The notes below the pieces were generated by a model. The model worked only from the letters and a program-made list of their open reading frames with translations. It was not told the DNA's origin and made no database searches. The position numbers and the translations under genes are program-made. From assembly GCA_020692205.1 (NCBI GenBank), contig JAIMKV010000012.1, forward strand, positions 1 through 64,000: a DNA stretch of 64,000 bases, given 5' to 3'. This document shows, one piece after another, positions 1 through 8,237 of this stretch (within the stretch, counting starts at the first letter, position 1; each line of letters opens with the position of its first letter). This DNA comes from Myxosarcina sp. GA_180221_E-2-1-MAG-40_15. Lineage in GTDB: Bacteria; Cyanobacteriota; Cyanobacteriia; Cyanobacteriales; Xenococcaceae.

Positions 1-585
1 TTACTCTTGCTCGTCAGCTTGGAGCAGGATTCCTCACGGACATCTCACGGGCTGGAGGCAACCTCCAGCCCCGTGTCCTCCCCAAAACCATTTCAGCCCT
101 GCTGCTTGAACGATCTGATTGCCGATCTAATTGAGGAATTATCCGAACTGGCAACAGCCTCAAACATTCACCTGACGAGTCAAGTTCCCTCTGATGAGAT
201 TTATGTTTTGGGTAATGAATCACAACTTTATCGTTTAGTCTCTAATTTGATTGCCAATGCCATCCAGTACACCTCTACTGGTGGTTCTGTCAAAGTAAGT
301 TTGTCCCAAAGCGATCGCACTGCTATCATCGCGATCGAGGATACGGGGATAGGAATTTCACCGACCGAACAAAGCCGAATTTTTGAACGCTTTTATCGCG
401 TGAATAGCGATCGCTCCCGCCAAACTGGTGGCACGGGATTGGGACTGGCAATTGCCAGTGCGATCGCTCATCGTCATCAGGGGCATTTAAAAGTTAACAG
501 CGAATTAGGTAAGGGCAGTGTCTTCACCATCCATCTTCCCTGTATTCATCGACCTGTCACCTATCTAAGTACAGATAAAAATTGA
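1..585 (+). CDS. Sensor histidine kinase, C-terminal part (5' end outside window)
   Basis: The frame is open from base 1, so only the 3' end of the gene is present. The visible part is the HATPase_c domain of a two-component sensor kinase. The N box is NLIANAIQYT, the G1 box is EDTGIGIS, the F box is IFERFYRV, and the G2 region is TGGTGLGLAIA. This domain binds ATP and phosphorylates the dimerisation-domain histidine, which lies upstream of the window. The protein ends normally after a short tail. A partial second copy of this domain follows at 880-1110. Which regulator it pairs with cannot be seen. The family call is firm; the signal sensed is unknown. Confidence 0.85.
   Translation, partial: LLLLVSLEQDSSRTSHGLEATSSPVSSPKPFQPCCLNDLIADLIEELSELATASNIHLTSQVPSDEIYVLGNESQLYRLVSNLIANAIQYTSTGGSVKVSLSQSDRTAIIAIEDTGIGISPTEQSRIFERFYRVNSDRSRQTGGTGLGLAIASAIAHRHQGHLKVNSELGKGSVFTIHLPCIHRPVTYLSTDKN
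250..478 (+). repeat. Direct repeat, copy 1 (histidine kinase ATPase domain)
   Basis: This stretch recurs at 880-1108 with a constant offset of 630 bases and no gap. By eye there are roughly 15 substitutions over about 225 bases. It covers the N box to G2 region of the kinase ATPase domain. Confidence 0.85.
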
Positions 586-587
586 AA

Positions 588-746
588 TTATCCAACTAAA
601 GGATATAAAATCAAACCAGCGATCGCTGCTCCTAAAACCAAGAGTGGTTCGGGTAATTTTTTCTTAAACTTCCAGAGTAAAGCAATACTGATTAAAGCGA
701 TCGCCACTGTGGGAATGTCAATTAGCGATCGCTTTAACCCCAGGTT
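588..746 (-). pseudogene. Remnant of a chromate transporter (ChrA-like) C-terminus
   Basis: On the minus strand an open stretch of 52 codons ends in a normal stop at 588-590. It encodes a hydrophobic segment, a short basic stretch (WKFKKKLPEP), a second hydrophobic segment and the ending LILYPLVG. This helix-basic-helix pattern resembles the C-terminal end of chromate transporters (CHR family). There is no start codon and a stop lies in frame just upstream (747-749). It is therefore read as the decayed 3' end of a transporter gene. It sits between two copies of the histidine-kinase ATPase domain, suggesting a rearranged junction. The family assignment is by eye and moderate. Confidence 0.4.
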
Positions 747-795
747 CTACTAAACCAAATCGCAACATCATCGTCTCAAAGCTACATAAATTACC

Positions 796-1239
796 TTGAT
801 GCCTGAATTCCGCAATTTACTGCGCTTTTTTGAATTTCATTGTTGTGGTCTACTCATTGTCTATTCAAAAACGGCTGTAATTGCCAATGCCATTCAGTAC
901 ACCTTTGCTGGAGGTTCTGTGAAAGTAAGTTTATCCCAGAGCGATCGCACTACCATCATCGCGATCGAGGATACGGGGATGAGAATTTCACCGACCGAAC
1001 AAAGCCGAATTTTTGAACGCTTCTATCGCGTGAACAGCGATCGCTCCCGCCAAACTGGTGGCACGGGATTGGGGCTGGCAATTGTCAGTGCGATCGCCGA
1101 GCGTCATCCTACTCTATCTTTGCAATATTTGAATGACTTTGATGTGCAAATTGCATTACTGGTTAACTATTCTCGATTTTTAGTGATTTTTGCTACAAAT
1201 TATCGTCAATTCCAGTGCCATCTTAGAGTAAACTCGTAG
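796..1239 (+). pseudogene. Partial duplicated histidine kinase ATPase domain
   Basis: Residues about 29-105 repeat the ATPase domain of the kinase ending at 585, including EDTG, IFERFYRV and TGGTGLGLAI. The N-terminal 28 residues are unrelated and rich in Phe and Cys. The last 42 residues after ERHP also diverge, so the end of the ATPase domain is missing. There is no dimerisation domain or phospho-accepting histidine. The first possible start is TTG at 796. It is best read as a non-functional fragment left by a partial tandem duplication. A short expressed protein is possible but unlikely to be a kinase. The shared block lies at 880-1108. Confidence 0.7.
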
Positions 1240-1250
1240 CAATTATACAG

Positions 1251-1400
1251 ATGAAAAACTGGACATCATTGATACTTCCATCAATTTTAGGACTTGTAGC
1301 TGGAATTGGTCACGGAATTACTTCTCATCATCAACAGCTTCCTTTTTCTTTATCCGAACAGGTTGTAGAGTCGGTGCAAGTTAATTCTTCTTTTAACTAA
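1251..1400 (+). CDS. Small hypothetical protein (49 aa) with a hydrophobic N-terminus
   Basis: An ATG-started frame of 49 codons begins MKNWTSLILPSILGLVAGIG and ends with a polar tail (SLSEQVVESVQVNSSFN). Residues 5-20 could form one membrane helix or an uncleaved signal, followed by a His-rich turn (GHGITSHHQQ). It lies 11 bases after the end of the kinase fragment, on the same strand. The start has no strong ribosome-binding site. Residue composition looks protein-like, with a hydrophobic block followed by an amphipathic one. The function is unknown. Confidence 0.5.
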   Translation: MKNWTSLILPSILGLVAGIGHGITSHHQQLPFSLSEQVVESVQVNSSFN

Positions 1401-1486
1401 ATAAGTTTTGTGAAAAGTAGCCGTTGTTACAATTCTTTTTGAAATAATGTAAGAATAAATTTCCAAGCAATTGAGGTTCTTACAAG

Positions 1487-1702
1487 ATGCGATTACAGAC
1501 ATCTAATGAAAATGTATCTAATGTAGATCGAGCAATTGGGTTTGCTCTGGCTGCTTTTTCCATGTTTGTGGTCGGTTATACTGCGACTCGCGCTTATCTC
1601 ACTCAGCCCCAAAGTGCAAATGTTACGCCGACTAATTCAGATTTAATCATACCTCATCAAGCCCAAATGTGGAGTGTTTTAGGTGAGCGACCAACAAATT
1701 AG
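1487..1702 (+). CDS. Hypothetical protein with one predicted membrane helix (71 aa)
   Basis: The frame starts with ATG and codes for 71 residues. A polar N-terminus is followed by a single hydrophobic stretch (about residues 17-35, IGFALAAFSMFVVGYTATRA) and a polar Pro/Thr-rich tail ending in WSVLGERPTN. This fits a small single-pass membrane protein with the tail on one side. A HIP1-built hairpin follows at 1742-1776 and probably ends transcription. I do not recognise the family, and no partner can be inferred from the rearranged neighbourhood. Confidence 0.55.
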   Translation: MRLQTSNENVSNVDRAIGFALAAFSMFVVGYTATRAYLTQPQSANVTPTNSDLIIPHQAQMWSVLGERPTN

Positions 1703-1741
1703 TTGCTGGGAAAGTAATTACCAATATTACCTCTTAAAAAG

Positions 1742-1776
1742 AAAGGCGATCGCATTTTAAAGCTGCGATCGCCTTT
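1742..1776 (+). terminator. Hairpin built from two HIP1 sites, probable terminator
   Basis: A perfect 13-base inverted repeat (aaaggcgatcgca / tgcgatcgccttt) is separated by 9 bases and begins 39 bases after the stop of the 71-residue ORF. Each arm contains a GCGATCGC palindrome. There is no long T run, so termination is inferred from position and stem strength. It could act in both directions. Confidence 0.55.
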
Positions 1777-1876
1777 GGGAAATTATTTTAAATTAAGTTT
1801 TTTGATAATTTAATTTAGCTAAATATTTTTCATTTCAAATTGTAGTAATAATTGTTCAGCAATTTTATGAGGAATT

Positions 1877-2056
1877 TTAAAGATCATAACAAAATGTACC
1901 CATCCAAGGAAGATCAAAACACCACTGACCAGAGGTGACTGTAGATTGGCTTGCCTCTTTAGTGCTTAATAATAGATTATTATTTGCTTGAGCAGGTAGG
2001 GCATTAATTGCAAAAATACTAACAGCTACGAAGGCAGAAGATAATTGTTTTTTCAT
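1877..2056 (-). CDS. Small secreted Cys-containing peptide (59 aa)
   Basis: On the minus strand an ATG-started frame of 59 codons has a clear signal peptide. It starts MKKQLSSAFVAVSIFAINAL and has the cleavage motif AQA at residues 22-24. The mature part of about 35 residues is polar and ends in WCFDLPWMGTFCYDL, in which two short C-aromatic-D-L units (CFDL, CYDL) flank a Pro-Trp turn. The two cysteines could form a disulfide after export. A start after an A-rich stretch, the signal peptide and the stop all support a real gene. It is transcribed towards the hairpin at 1742-1776. The family and role are unknown; a structural cap, a signalling peptide and a toxin-like peptide are all possible. 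Confidence 0.6.
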   Translation of the reverse strand: MKKQLSSAFVAVSIFAINALPAQANNNLLLSTKEASQSTVTSGQWCFDLPWMGTFCYDL

Positions 2057-2323
2057 GATTTAAAATGGCTTGTGATTTAAAAGTTTATCGAAGTTTGTTT
2101 TACTTATAAAGCCAGTATAAAGATGCTATTAAAGAAAATCAGTGACTATAATCACCTCAAAAAGACTGATAGTATCACTCTGTAAGATGAAGCTTATTTA
2201 TGGTGCAATAACAGGATCACTCATCTTGTTCAGAATACAAATAAGAACCAGCACGATTAAATAATCAGACGGCGATCAGGGAAAATTATAAGTTAAACAT
2301 TGGTAATTAATATCGAGCAGAGT

Positions 2324-3847
2324 ATGACAGATCGATTCTCACGCCAACAATTGCCTAACGCTATGGATATCGAACGGGTTAGAACCTATATCAAACAAAC
2401 TTGGAAAACTTTAACTCGTTCTCAAAAAGACCTTCTGGCAGCAGCAAAAGACCCCAAAATCGAGCATAATCGCGATCGCCCTTGGTTGGTTTATGTTTCA
2501 CCACAAGAAGACCTCGAACGTCTTAAAATGTCTCTACAACAAATTTTGCCCCCCAAAGAATGGCAACAGCTAGAATTGCGGATCTTACCTGCTGAAGTAG
2601 AATCAATCGAAGAACATGGTTTACTCTATCTACCACATTCCTATGTAGTTCCTGGTGGACGTTTTAACGAAATGTATGGTTGGGACAGTTATTTTATTAT
2701 TTTAGGACTGTTGCAAGATGGAGAAATTATCCTAGCTAAAAATATGGTCGATCAGTTAGCTTATGAAATCGAACATTATGGAATGATTCTTAATGCTAAT
2801 CGTACCTATTTCTTGACGCGATCGCAGCCCCCAATATTTACTCCTGCAATCCTCAAAGTTTACGGACACACTCAAGACAAGCAATGGTTGCGATCGCTTT
2901 TGCCTGTAATTGAATCTTACTACTATTATTGGCTTGTACCGCCTCATCTTAACCAAGCCACAGGACTTTCTCATTATTCTAGCTTCGGTCAAGGTCCTGC
3001 CCCTGAAGTAGTTATGTCAGAACTAGATGAACGAGGACGCACTCATTACGATCGCGTCAAAGAATATTACCGCCAGTTTCGCTTCGATGATTATGATGTA
3101 AGCCTGTATTACGACCGATGGCGAGATGAATTAACTGAATTATTTTATCAGGGCGATCGCTCGATGCGAGAATCGGGATTTGATATCACCAACCGTTTTG
3201 GGCCTTTTAGTATCGATATTATTCACTACGCCCCTGTCTGTTTGAATGTTTTGCTGTATCAAATGGAGGAGGATACTGCCAAAATCAATGAGATTCTTGG
3301 TTATGCGGAAATAGCAACTCAATGGCGCGATCGCGCTTCATTACGCCAAGAGAGAATTAACCAGTTTTTATGGGATGAAGAGGCAGGACTTTATTTTGAC
3401 TACAATTTCCGTACTGGCAAACGGAGACTATATGAATACGCTACTACATTTTATCCTTTGTGGGCGGGTATCGCTTCCCCTGAACAAGCTAAACGAGTCT
3501 GGCAGAATTTAGCTAAGTTTGAAGAAGCAGGAGGAATTCTTACTAGTACTCACGTTAGCGGCAATCAATGGGATGCTCCTTTTGGTTGGGCGCCTCTAAA
3601 CTTGATGGCTGTAGAAGGATTGCTACGCTATGGTTATGAAGCAGACGCTAAACGTATTGCTGGCAATTTTTTAATTATGGCAGTCCAAGAATTTAATCAA
3701 ACTGGGACACTAGTAGAGAAATACGACGTGTGTGCTTGTTCGGCTAATGTTTCTGACGAAATCTTTTTTGGCTACAGTTCTAATGAGATTGGCTTTGGTT
3801 GGACTAATGGGGTGATTTTGGAGTTATTGAAGATTTTGGATTTGTAG
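2324..3847 (+). CDS. treH: Trehalase (glycoside hydrolase family 37)
   Basis: The enzyme hydrolyses alpha,alpha-trehalose to two glucose molecules. Both trehalase signatures are present: PGGRFNEMYGWDSY near residue 107 and QWDAPFGWAPLN near residue 408. Length (about 507 residues from this ATG) fits a compact GH37 enzyme without a signal peptide, so it is probably cytoplasmic. An in-frame TTG at 2300 would add eight residues; the ATG is preferred because it is the commoner start. The gene lies upstream of treZ and treY in the same direction, so degradation and synthesis genes share one locus, as in Nostoc-type trehalose clusters. A restriction-modification pair on the other strand separates them. 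Confidence 0.93.
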   Translation: MTDRFSRQQLPNAMDIERVRTYIKQTWKTLTRSQKDLLAAAKDPKIEHNRDRPWLVYVSPQEDLERLKMSLQQILPPKEWQQLELRILPAEVESIEEHGLLYLPHSYVVPGGRFNEMYGWDSYFIILGLLQDGEIILAKNMVDQLAYEIEHYGMILNANRTYFLTRSQPPIFTPAILKVYGHTQDKQWLRSLLPVIESYYYYWLVPPHLNQATGLSHYSSFGQGPAPEVVMSELDERGRTHYDRVKEYYRQFRFDDYDVSLYYDRWRDELTELFYQGDRSMRESGFDITNRFGPFSIDIIHYAPVCLNVLLYQMEEDTAKINEILGYAEIATQWRDRASLRQERINQFLWDEEAGLYFDYNFRTGKRRLYEYATTFYPLWAGIASPEQAKRVWQNLAKFEEAGGILTSTHVSGNQWDAPFGWAPLNLMAVEGLLRYGYEADAKRIAGNFLIMAVQEFNQTGTLVEKYDVCACSANVSDEIFFGYSSNEIGFGWTNGVILELLKILDL

Positions 3848-3884
3848 AATGTAAAAGTTAGGTCAATTTTTTTGCTATTTCTGT

Positions 3885-4835
3885 TTAAATATGCTCAAAA
3901 AGTTTTAATTGAATTGCAGTTGATTGTTCATGAAAACAAACCTGGGAATCAGACATATATTCAGCAAGACAAGAAGCAACATATTCAGCAAGTTTGACAG
4001 GAACAGCATTACCAATCATTTGCTCTAAATTCGATTTACCACCCTTAAACTTAAATGATTTGGGAAATGTTTGAATGTAGCTTCGTTCAATCGTAGTCAA
4101 AGAACGTAAATTTTTATTGACATCGGCAGCATCTCCTTTATGTTTTTTATAAGTTTTTGGGACAGGACGATTTACTCCTCTTATTGTTGGACTAGGTTCA
4201 TGTATACTAAAAATCGCCCTTCTTTTGTAACTTCTGGGATGTCTATAATAATGTTCAATATCTAAATTATTTCCTAAATAATCAAAAACACTCATAGGTT
4301 TTTTTGAAAGATTTTTATTTAAAAAATCTTCTAAAGAGTTGTCTTTTCCGTTACGCTCACCAATTAAAAAATAACGTTTTCTTGTCTGTGGTACTCCACA
4401 ATAACTTGCGTCCAATACTATAGAAGTTAAACCATATTTACTTTGTTTAAACAACTTTATAATCTTTGGTAAAGTTTTACTTGTTTTAATTCTATTAACA
4501 TTTTCCATAACGAACCACTTAGGTTGAACAAATGAAATAATAGTGGCAAACGAGTAGGTCAAATCTGCTCTACCAAGATTTTCATTTCTCTTGCCTGCGC
4601 TTGAAAAGTCTTGACATGGTGGTCCTGCTATAATCATTTCTGGATTAAAGCTAGCAATAACCTCATAAGACTCTTTTTTTGATAAATCTTGATTAAAAAT
4701 TGAATGTTTAAAATTAGCCTGATAGACTTCTATTGCTGGTATCCAATTGTCAAAAGCAGCTACTATATCAAAACCCGCATTTTGAAATCCAAGAGATAAA
4801 CCACCACAGCCAGCAAATAAATCTACTGTTTTCAT
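3885..4835 (-). CDS. DNA (cytosine-5) methyltransferase of a type II R-M system
   Basis: It transfers a methyl group from S-adenosylmethionine to C5 of cytosine in a specific site. Motif I is DLFAGCGGLSLGF, motif IV is GPPCQDFS with the catalytic Cys at residue 74, motif VI is ENV, motif VIII is QTRKRYFLIGER, and motif X is IGNAVP near the C-terminus. The start at MKTVDLF is chosen because motif I normally begins within a few residues of the N-terminus. Length is 316 residues. It begins 13 bases after the stop of the endonuclease gene and is probably co-transcribed with it. The pair is AT-rich and has no GCGATCGC octamer, which weakly suggests transfer. Specificity is inferred only from the partner. 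Confidence 0.93.
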   Translation of the reverse strand: MKTVDLFAGCGGLSLGFQNAGFDIVAAFDNWIPAIEVYQANFKHSIFNQDLSKKESYEVIASFNPEMIIAGPPCQDFSSAGKRNENLGRADLTYSFATIISFVQPKWFVMENVNRIKTSKTLPKIIKLFKQSKYGLTSIVLDASYCGVPQTRKRYFLIGERNGKDNSLEDFLNKNLSKKPMSVFDYLGNNLDIEHYYRHPRSYKRRAIFSIHEPSPTIRGVNRPVPKTYKKHKGDAADVNKNLRSLTTIERSYIQTFPKSFKFKGGKSNLEQMIGNAVPVKLAEYVASCLAEYMSDSQVCFHEQSTAIQLKLFEHI

Positions 4836-4848
4836 ATCGAATAAAATA

Positions 4849-5958
4849 TTAATCAAATAAATCAGGCGAGTTATACACAATAGCATCAAAACGCCTTTCT
4901 GGGCTTAATAAGTTTTGTCCTCCACCTATAATAATTTCTTTAATTTCGGTTTTTTTTATTCTTGGCTGTTCTAATATTCCAGATTTCATATATATATGTG
5001 TAACCCTACCGCTAACGGCAAACGCTTTATCATTTTTAGTATTATATGAAAGATTATCTATTATTTGTTTATGATTAAAAGAGTTGTTGATACTAAAATC
5101 ATAAATCATTTTAAAAAGCCAGATAATTGTTCTCGTATGCCTTTTAATGGATTTTATTGTACCATATAAATCTATTTCTGCTTTAGCTAAATCTATAAAT
5201 AGCCTAGTAAAAGCCAGATCACTCCATACAAAAACATCTAAACAATATTCTGAAAGTTTAGGAGATTTTCCTTCAGTTTTCCAAATAGGTTGCATCAATA
5301 AAGGCTTTTGAACATCTACAATTGAAAGCGTAATTGAATCTATAATATTGATTATCTTGGATACATATAATATTATAATTTGTGGGTCAGACCAATCCGT
5401 AATATTATCAAAATTTTCGTTTATTAACTCTTTAAGCAGATTCAATTTATTTTTAAATGTATCTAATATGCTGCAAGCAAGATAAACGATTGTGTCTGGT
5501 CGAATAACAATTTCGCAACCATATAAATTTTGAGATAATTCACAAGTTGTATGGTCGGGTAAAGCAGTTAGTTTAATTTCAATAGCTCGTAAACAAATTC
5601 CTGTATCTCTTGCTTGAGTAACTAGATCGACACCTGGAAGAGTGCCAATTAAATATTGCTGATACGGTGTAAATTGAGTTTCAAAAGCATAAAACAAATT
5701 ATCTGATAATGGATTAATTCCATAAAGCTCTACTGTACTTATGGTCGAATGTATAACTTTTAAATTCGAGTCTAGTTTGAGATATATATTTTCAAGATTA
5801 CGACTATGTATGTAAGAACACAGAGAAGCTGGAAATGATGAGTTAAAGCAATTTTTACCCCAAGATTCTTTCTGAGTAAAGTCTCGATTTGAATATTTCA
5901 ATCCAAATAATCCAGGTTGTTGATTTGGCTGATTTTCTTGCAACACAAAATTATTCAA
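4849..5958 (-). CDS. Type II restriction endonuclease, HindVP/HgiDI-like
   Basis: The N-terminal segment GLFGLKYSNRDFTQKESWGK, followed by FNSSFPASL, resembles the HindVP family of endonucleases, whose members cut GRCGYC. A PD-(D/E)xK type centre is visible as PGVD (D111) and EIK (E127, K129). Length is 369 residues. The frame starts with TTG; a GTG four codons later is equally possible. The methyltransferase gene follows directly on the same strand, forming a complete R-M pair. Site specificity is an inference from family resemblance. Whether the enzyme is active cannot be judged, but the frame is intact and both catalytic elements are present. Confidence 0.8.
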   Translation of the reverse strand: MNNFVLQENQPNQQPGLFGLKYSNRDFTQKESWGKNCFNSSFPASLCSYIHSRNLENIYLKLDSNLKVIHSTISTVELYGINPLSDNLFYAFETQFTPYQQYLIGTLPGVDLVTQARDTGICLRAIEIKLTALPDHTTCELSQNLYGCEIVIRPDTIVYLACSILDTFKNKLNLLKELINENFDNITDWSDPQIIILYVSKIINIIDSITLSIVDVQKPLLMQPIWKTEGKSPKLSEYCLDVFVWSDLAFTRLFIDLAKAEIDLYGTIKSIKRHTRTIIWLFKMIYDFSINNSFNHKQIIDNLSYNTKNDKAFAVSGRVTHIYMKSGILEQPRIKKTEIKEIIIGGGQNLLSPERRFDAIVYNSPDLFD

Positions 5959-6185
5959 AATATAGCTTAGCTAGCTAGTTTAGCTCAATTTATAATCTCA
6001 GACGCAACTGTTAAGTATTTTGGGCTATGTGTAAGAATAACCATACCCAGTTAAGAAATAACTTCACTCAATACAAACCTTTCTTTAGATAGAAGCGCTT
6101 CAAAATTAATCGTGGTAAAAAAAGACAGGAATGCGGACAATCGTTACTCCTGGTTAGCAAATTATTAGACAATAGCTCAATAAAT

Positions 6186-8138
6186 ATGAAAGTTGGTTCT
6201 CAATATCTGGGCAATGGTGTTTGCGAGTTTATTCTTTGGTCACCTTTACAAGATCAAGTAGCCGTGCATCTTGTCTCTCCTGAAGAGAACTTACTCCCAA
6301 TGACAAAGCAGGATCAGGGTTACTGGTATCTCAAAGCCGAAAATATTGAGCCAGGTACGCTTTACTATTATCAACTCGAAGACGCATCGGATAAACCAGA
6401 TCCCGCTTCTCATTTTCAACCCCAAGGAGTTCACGGCGCATCAGAAGTTATCGACCACAGTAACTTTAATTGGCAGGATTTTCAGTGGGATAGTATTCCT
6501 CTAGAAGAGATGATTATTTATGAATTACACGTAGGGACTTTTACTAGGGAGGGGACTTTTAAAGCGATTATGCCTCGGTTGTCAGACTTGGCGGAGTTGG
6601 GAGTCAACGCCATTGAAATTATGCCAGTGGCTCAATTTCCTGGCGCTCGCAATTGGGGTTATGATGGAGTATATCCTTATGCGGTGCAAAATTCTTACGG
6701 TAGACCTGAAGATTTAAAGCAATTGGTAGATGCGGCCCACCAACAGGGGATAGCGGTAATTTTAGACGTAGTTTACAACCATTTTGGTCCAGAAGGTAAC
6801 TATATTAATAGTTATGCTCCTTATTTTACGGATACTTATCGGACTCCTTGGGGAAACGCAATTAACTTTGATGATGCTGATAGTGATGGGATACGCAATT
6901 ATTTTTTAGAAAATGCTCTTTATTGGTTAGAAAATTATCATCTCGATGGGCTGCGCTTAGATGCGATTCATGCTATTTATGATTTGGGCGCAAAACACAT
7001 TCTGCAAGAGATGGCGGAAAAGGTGGAGGAACTGTCGCAAAAGGTAGGTAGGAAATTCTATTTAATTGCCGAAAGCGATCTTAATGATGTTCGTGTCATT
7101 CGTCCTCAAGAATTAGGTGGATATGGAATAGATGCACAATGGAGTGATGATTTTCACCATGCTCTCCGTACAGTTTTAACCGAAAAAACTGAGGGATATT
7201 ATGCAGATTTTGGTACTTGCGAACAACTAGCTAAGGCTTATCAAAAAACTTTTGTTTATGATTGGCAATATTCCCCCTTTCGTCAAAGATATCACGGTAG
7301 CGACGCAAGCGATCGCCAAGGAGATCAATTTGTAGTCTGCATTCAAAATCACGATCAAATTGGTAATCAAATGTTAGGAGAACGTTTAGCCAATCTGGTT
7401 AATTTTGAAGCGGCAAAATTAGCTGCGGGTGCTTTATTGTTGTCTCCTTATATTCCATTATTATTTATGGGACAAGAATACGGGGATGAATCTCCTTTTC
7501 TTTATTTTGTCAGTCATAGTGACCCTGAATTAATTAAAGCAGTAAGTGAAGGTAGAAAAAAAGAATTTGCCGATTTTCATCTTGAAGGAGAATATATTGA
7601 TCCTCAAAGTATCGAAGCTTTTAATTTATCGAAACTTAACTGGGAGCAAAGAAAGGAAGGAAAGCATCAAGTTTTGTGGCAACTACACCAAAAATTAATT
7701 ACTATGCGACGCAGTATTCCTGCTTTAAAAAAACTCGATAAACAAAATTTAACCGCTACTGCCAGAGAAAGCCCTAAAGGACTAGCGGCGGCTTTTGAGA
7801 GGGAATCTTCCCACTCAAACTCGACAGTTCCTTCAACGCGGATTCCCCGCACAACGGACTGTCTCGCAAAACGCGCCTTAACTTCGAGTCGCAATCGCTT
7901 AATCTTATTACATCGTTGGCAAAATAACAGTCAAGTTTTTAGTATTCTCAATTTTAATCAACAAGATGTTAATTTAAAAATTGATTTTCCGCCTGGTAAA
8001 TGGCAAAAAATCTTAGACTCTGCTGAACCCAAATGGATGGGATCTGGCTCTTATTTACCAGAAAAAATTACCACAACAGAACCAGAATTATTAATTAAAC
8101 CTCATAGCTTTGTTGTTTATCAACAAGAAAGCTGGTGA
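6186..8138 (+). CDS. treZ: Maltooligosyltrehalose trehalohydrolase (TreZ)
   Basis: TreZ releases free trehalose from the maltooligosyltrehalose made by TreY. An N-terminal beta-sandwich (residues 1-95) precedes a GH13 barrel. The catalytic trio is D259 (LRLDAIHAI), E296 (LIAESDLND) and D390 (NHDQIGN). FMGQEYGDESPFLYF near residue 427 is typical of TreZ. The 650 residues exceed the usual 570-620. The excess lies at about residues 527-570, between the barrel and the C-terminal sheet. There the DNA is an interspersed palindromic repeat (7770-7890) rather than family-like sequence. The frame stays open through it. treY follows 99 bases downstream. The extra peptide probably forms a surface loop. 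Confidence 0.95.
   Translation: MKVGSQYLGNGVCEFILWSPLQDQVAVHLVSPEENLLPMTKQDQGYWYLKAENIEPGTLYYYQLEDASDKPDPASHFQPQGVHGASEVIDHSNFNWQDFQWDSIPLEEMIIYELHVGTFTREGTFKAIMPRLSDLAELGVNAIEIMPVAQFPGARNWGYDGVYPYAVQNSYGRPEDLKQLVDAAHQQGIAVILDVVYNHFGPEGNYINSYAPYFTDTYRTPWGNAINFDDADSDGIRNYFLENALYWLENYHLDGLRLDAIHAIYDLGAKHILQEMAEKVEELSQKVGRKFYLIAESDLNDVRVIRPQELGGYGIDAQWSDDFHHALRTVLTEKTEGYYADFGTCEQLAKAYQKTFVYDWQYSPFRQRYHGSDASDRQGDQFVVCIQNHDQIGNQMLGERLANLVNFEAAKLAAGALLLSPYIPLLFMGQEYGDESPFLYFVSHSDPELIKAVSEGRKKEFADFHLEGEYIDPQSIEAFNLSKLNWEQRKEGKHQVLWQLHQKLITMRRSIPALKKLDKQNLTATARESPKGLAAAFERESSHSNSTVPSTRIPRTTDCLAKRALTSSRNRLILLHRWQNNSQVFSILNFNQQDVNLKIDFPPGKWQKILDSAEPKWMGSGSYLPEKITTTEPELLIKPHSFVVYQQESW
7770..7890 (+). 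repeat. Interspersed palindromic repeat inside treZ
   Basis: The block holds the unit ccctaaaggactagc, then ggcggcttttgag, then a near-perfect inverted repeat (tttgagagggaa / ttcccactcaaa), then a second imperfect palindromic part. The central unit recurs at 63785-63820 and, inverted, at 33476-33500. It encodes about 40 residues of TreZ without a stop. Confidence 0.75.
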
Positions 8139-8196
8139 GACTTTAAGGCTTTTAAAAAAATTAAACTTAATTTTTTGATAGAGTGATCACCTGTTT

Positions 8197-8235
8197 CAAT
8201 CTTCTGACTTTTAACTTCTAACTTTTGACTTCTAA
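8197..8235 (+). repeat. Degenerate tandem heptamer repeat
   Basis: Alternating acttcta/acttttg-like heptamers lie just before the treY start, which follows directly at 8238. They resemble the short tandem heptamers (STRR) known from cyanobacteria. A related set lies at 46102-46155. They leave little room for a classical ribosome-binding site for treY. Confidence 0.5.
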
Positions 8236-8237
8236 TT

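Noticed and set aside
2756-3322. Minus-strand open frames inside the trehalase gene
   Set aside because: They are opposite the coding frame of a clear GH37 enzyme, have no family-like motif and follow from codon bias.
3848-6185. Target-site duplication flanking the R-M pair
   Set aside because: I compared the flanks at 3848-3884 and 5959-6185 and found no convincing direct or inverted repeat, so no insertion mechanism is claimed.
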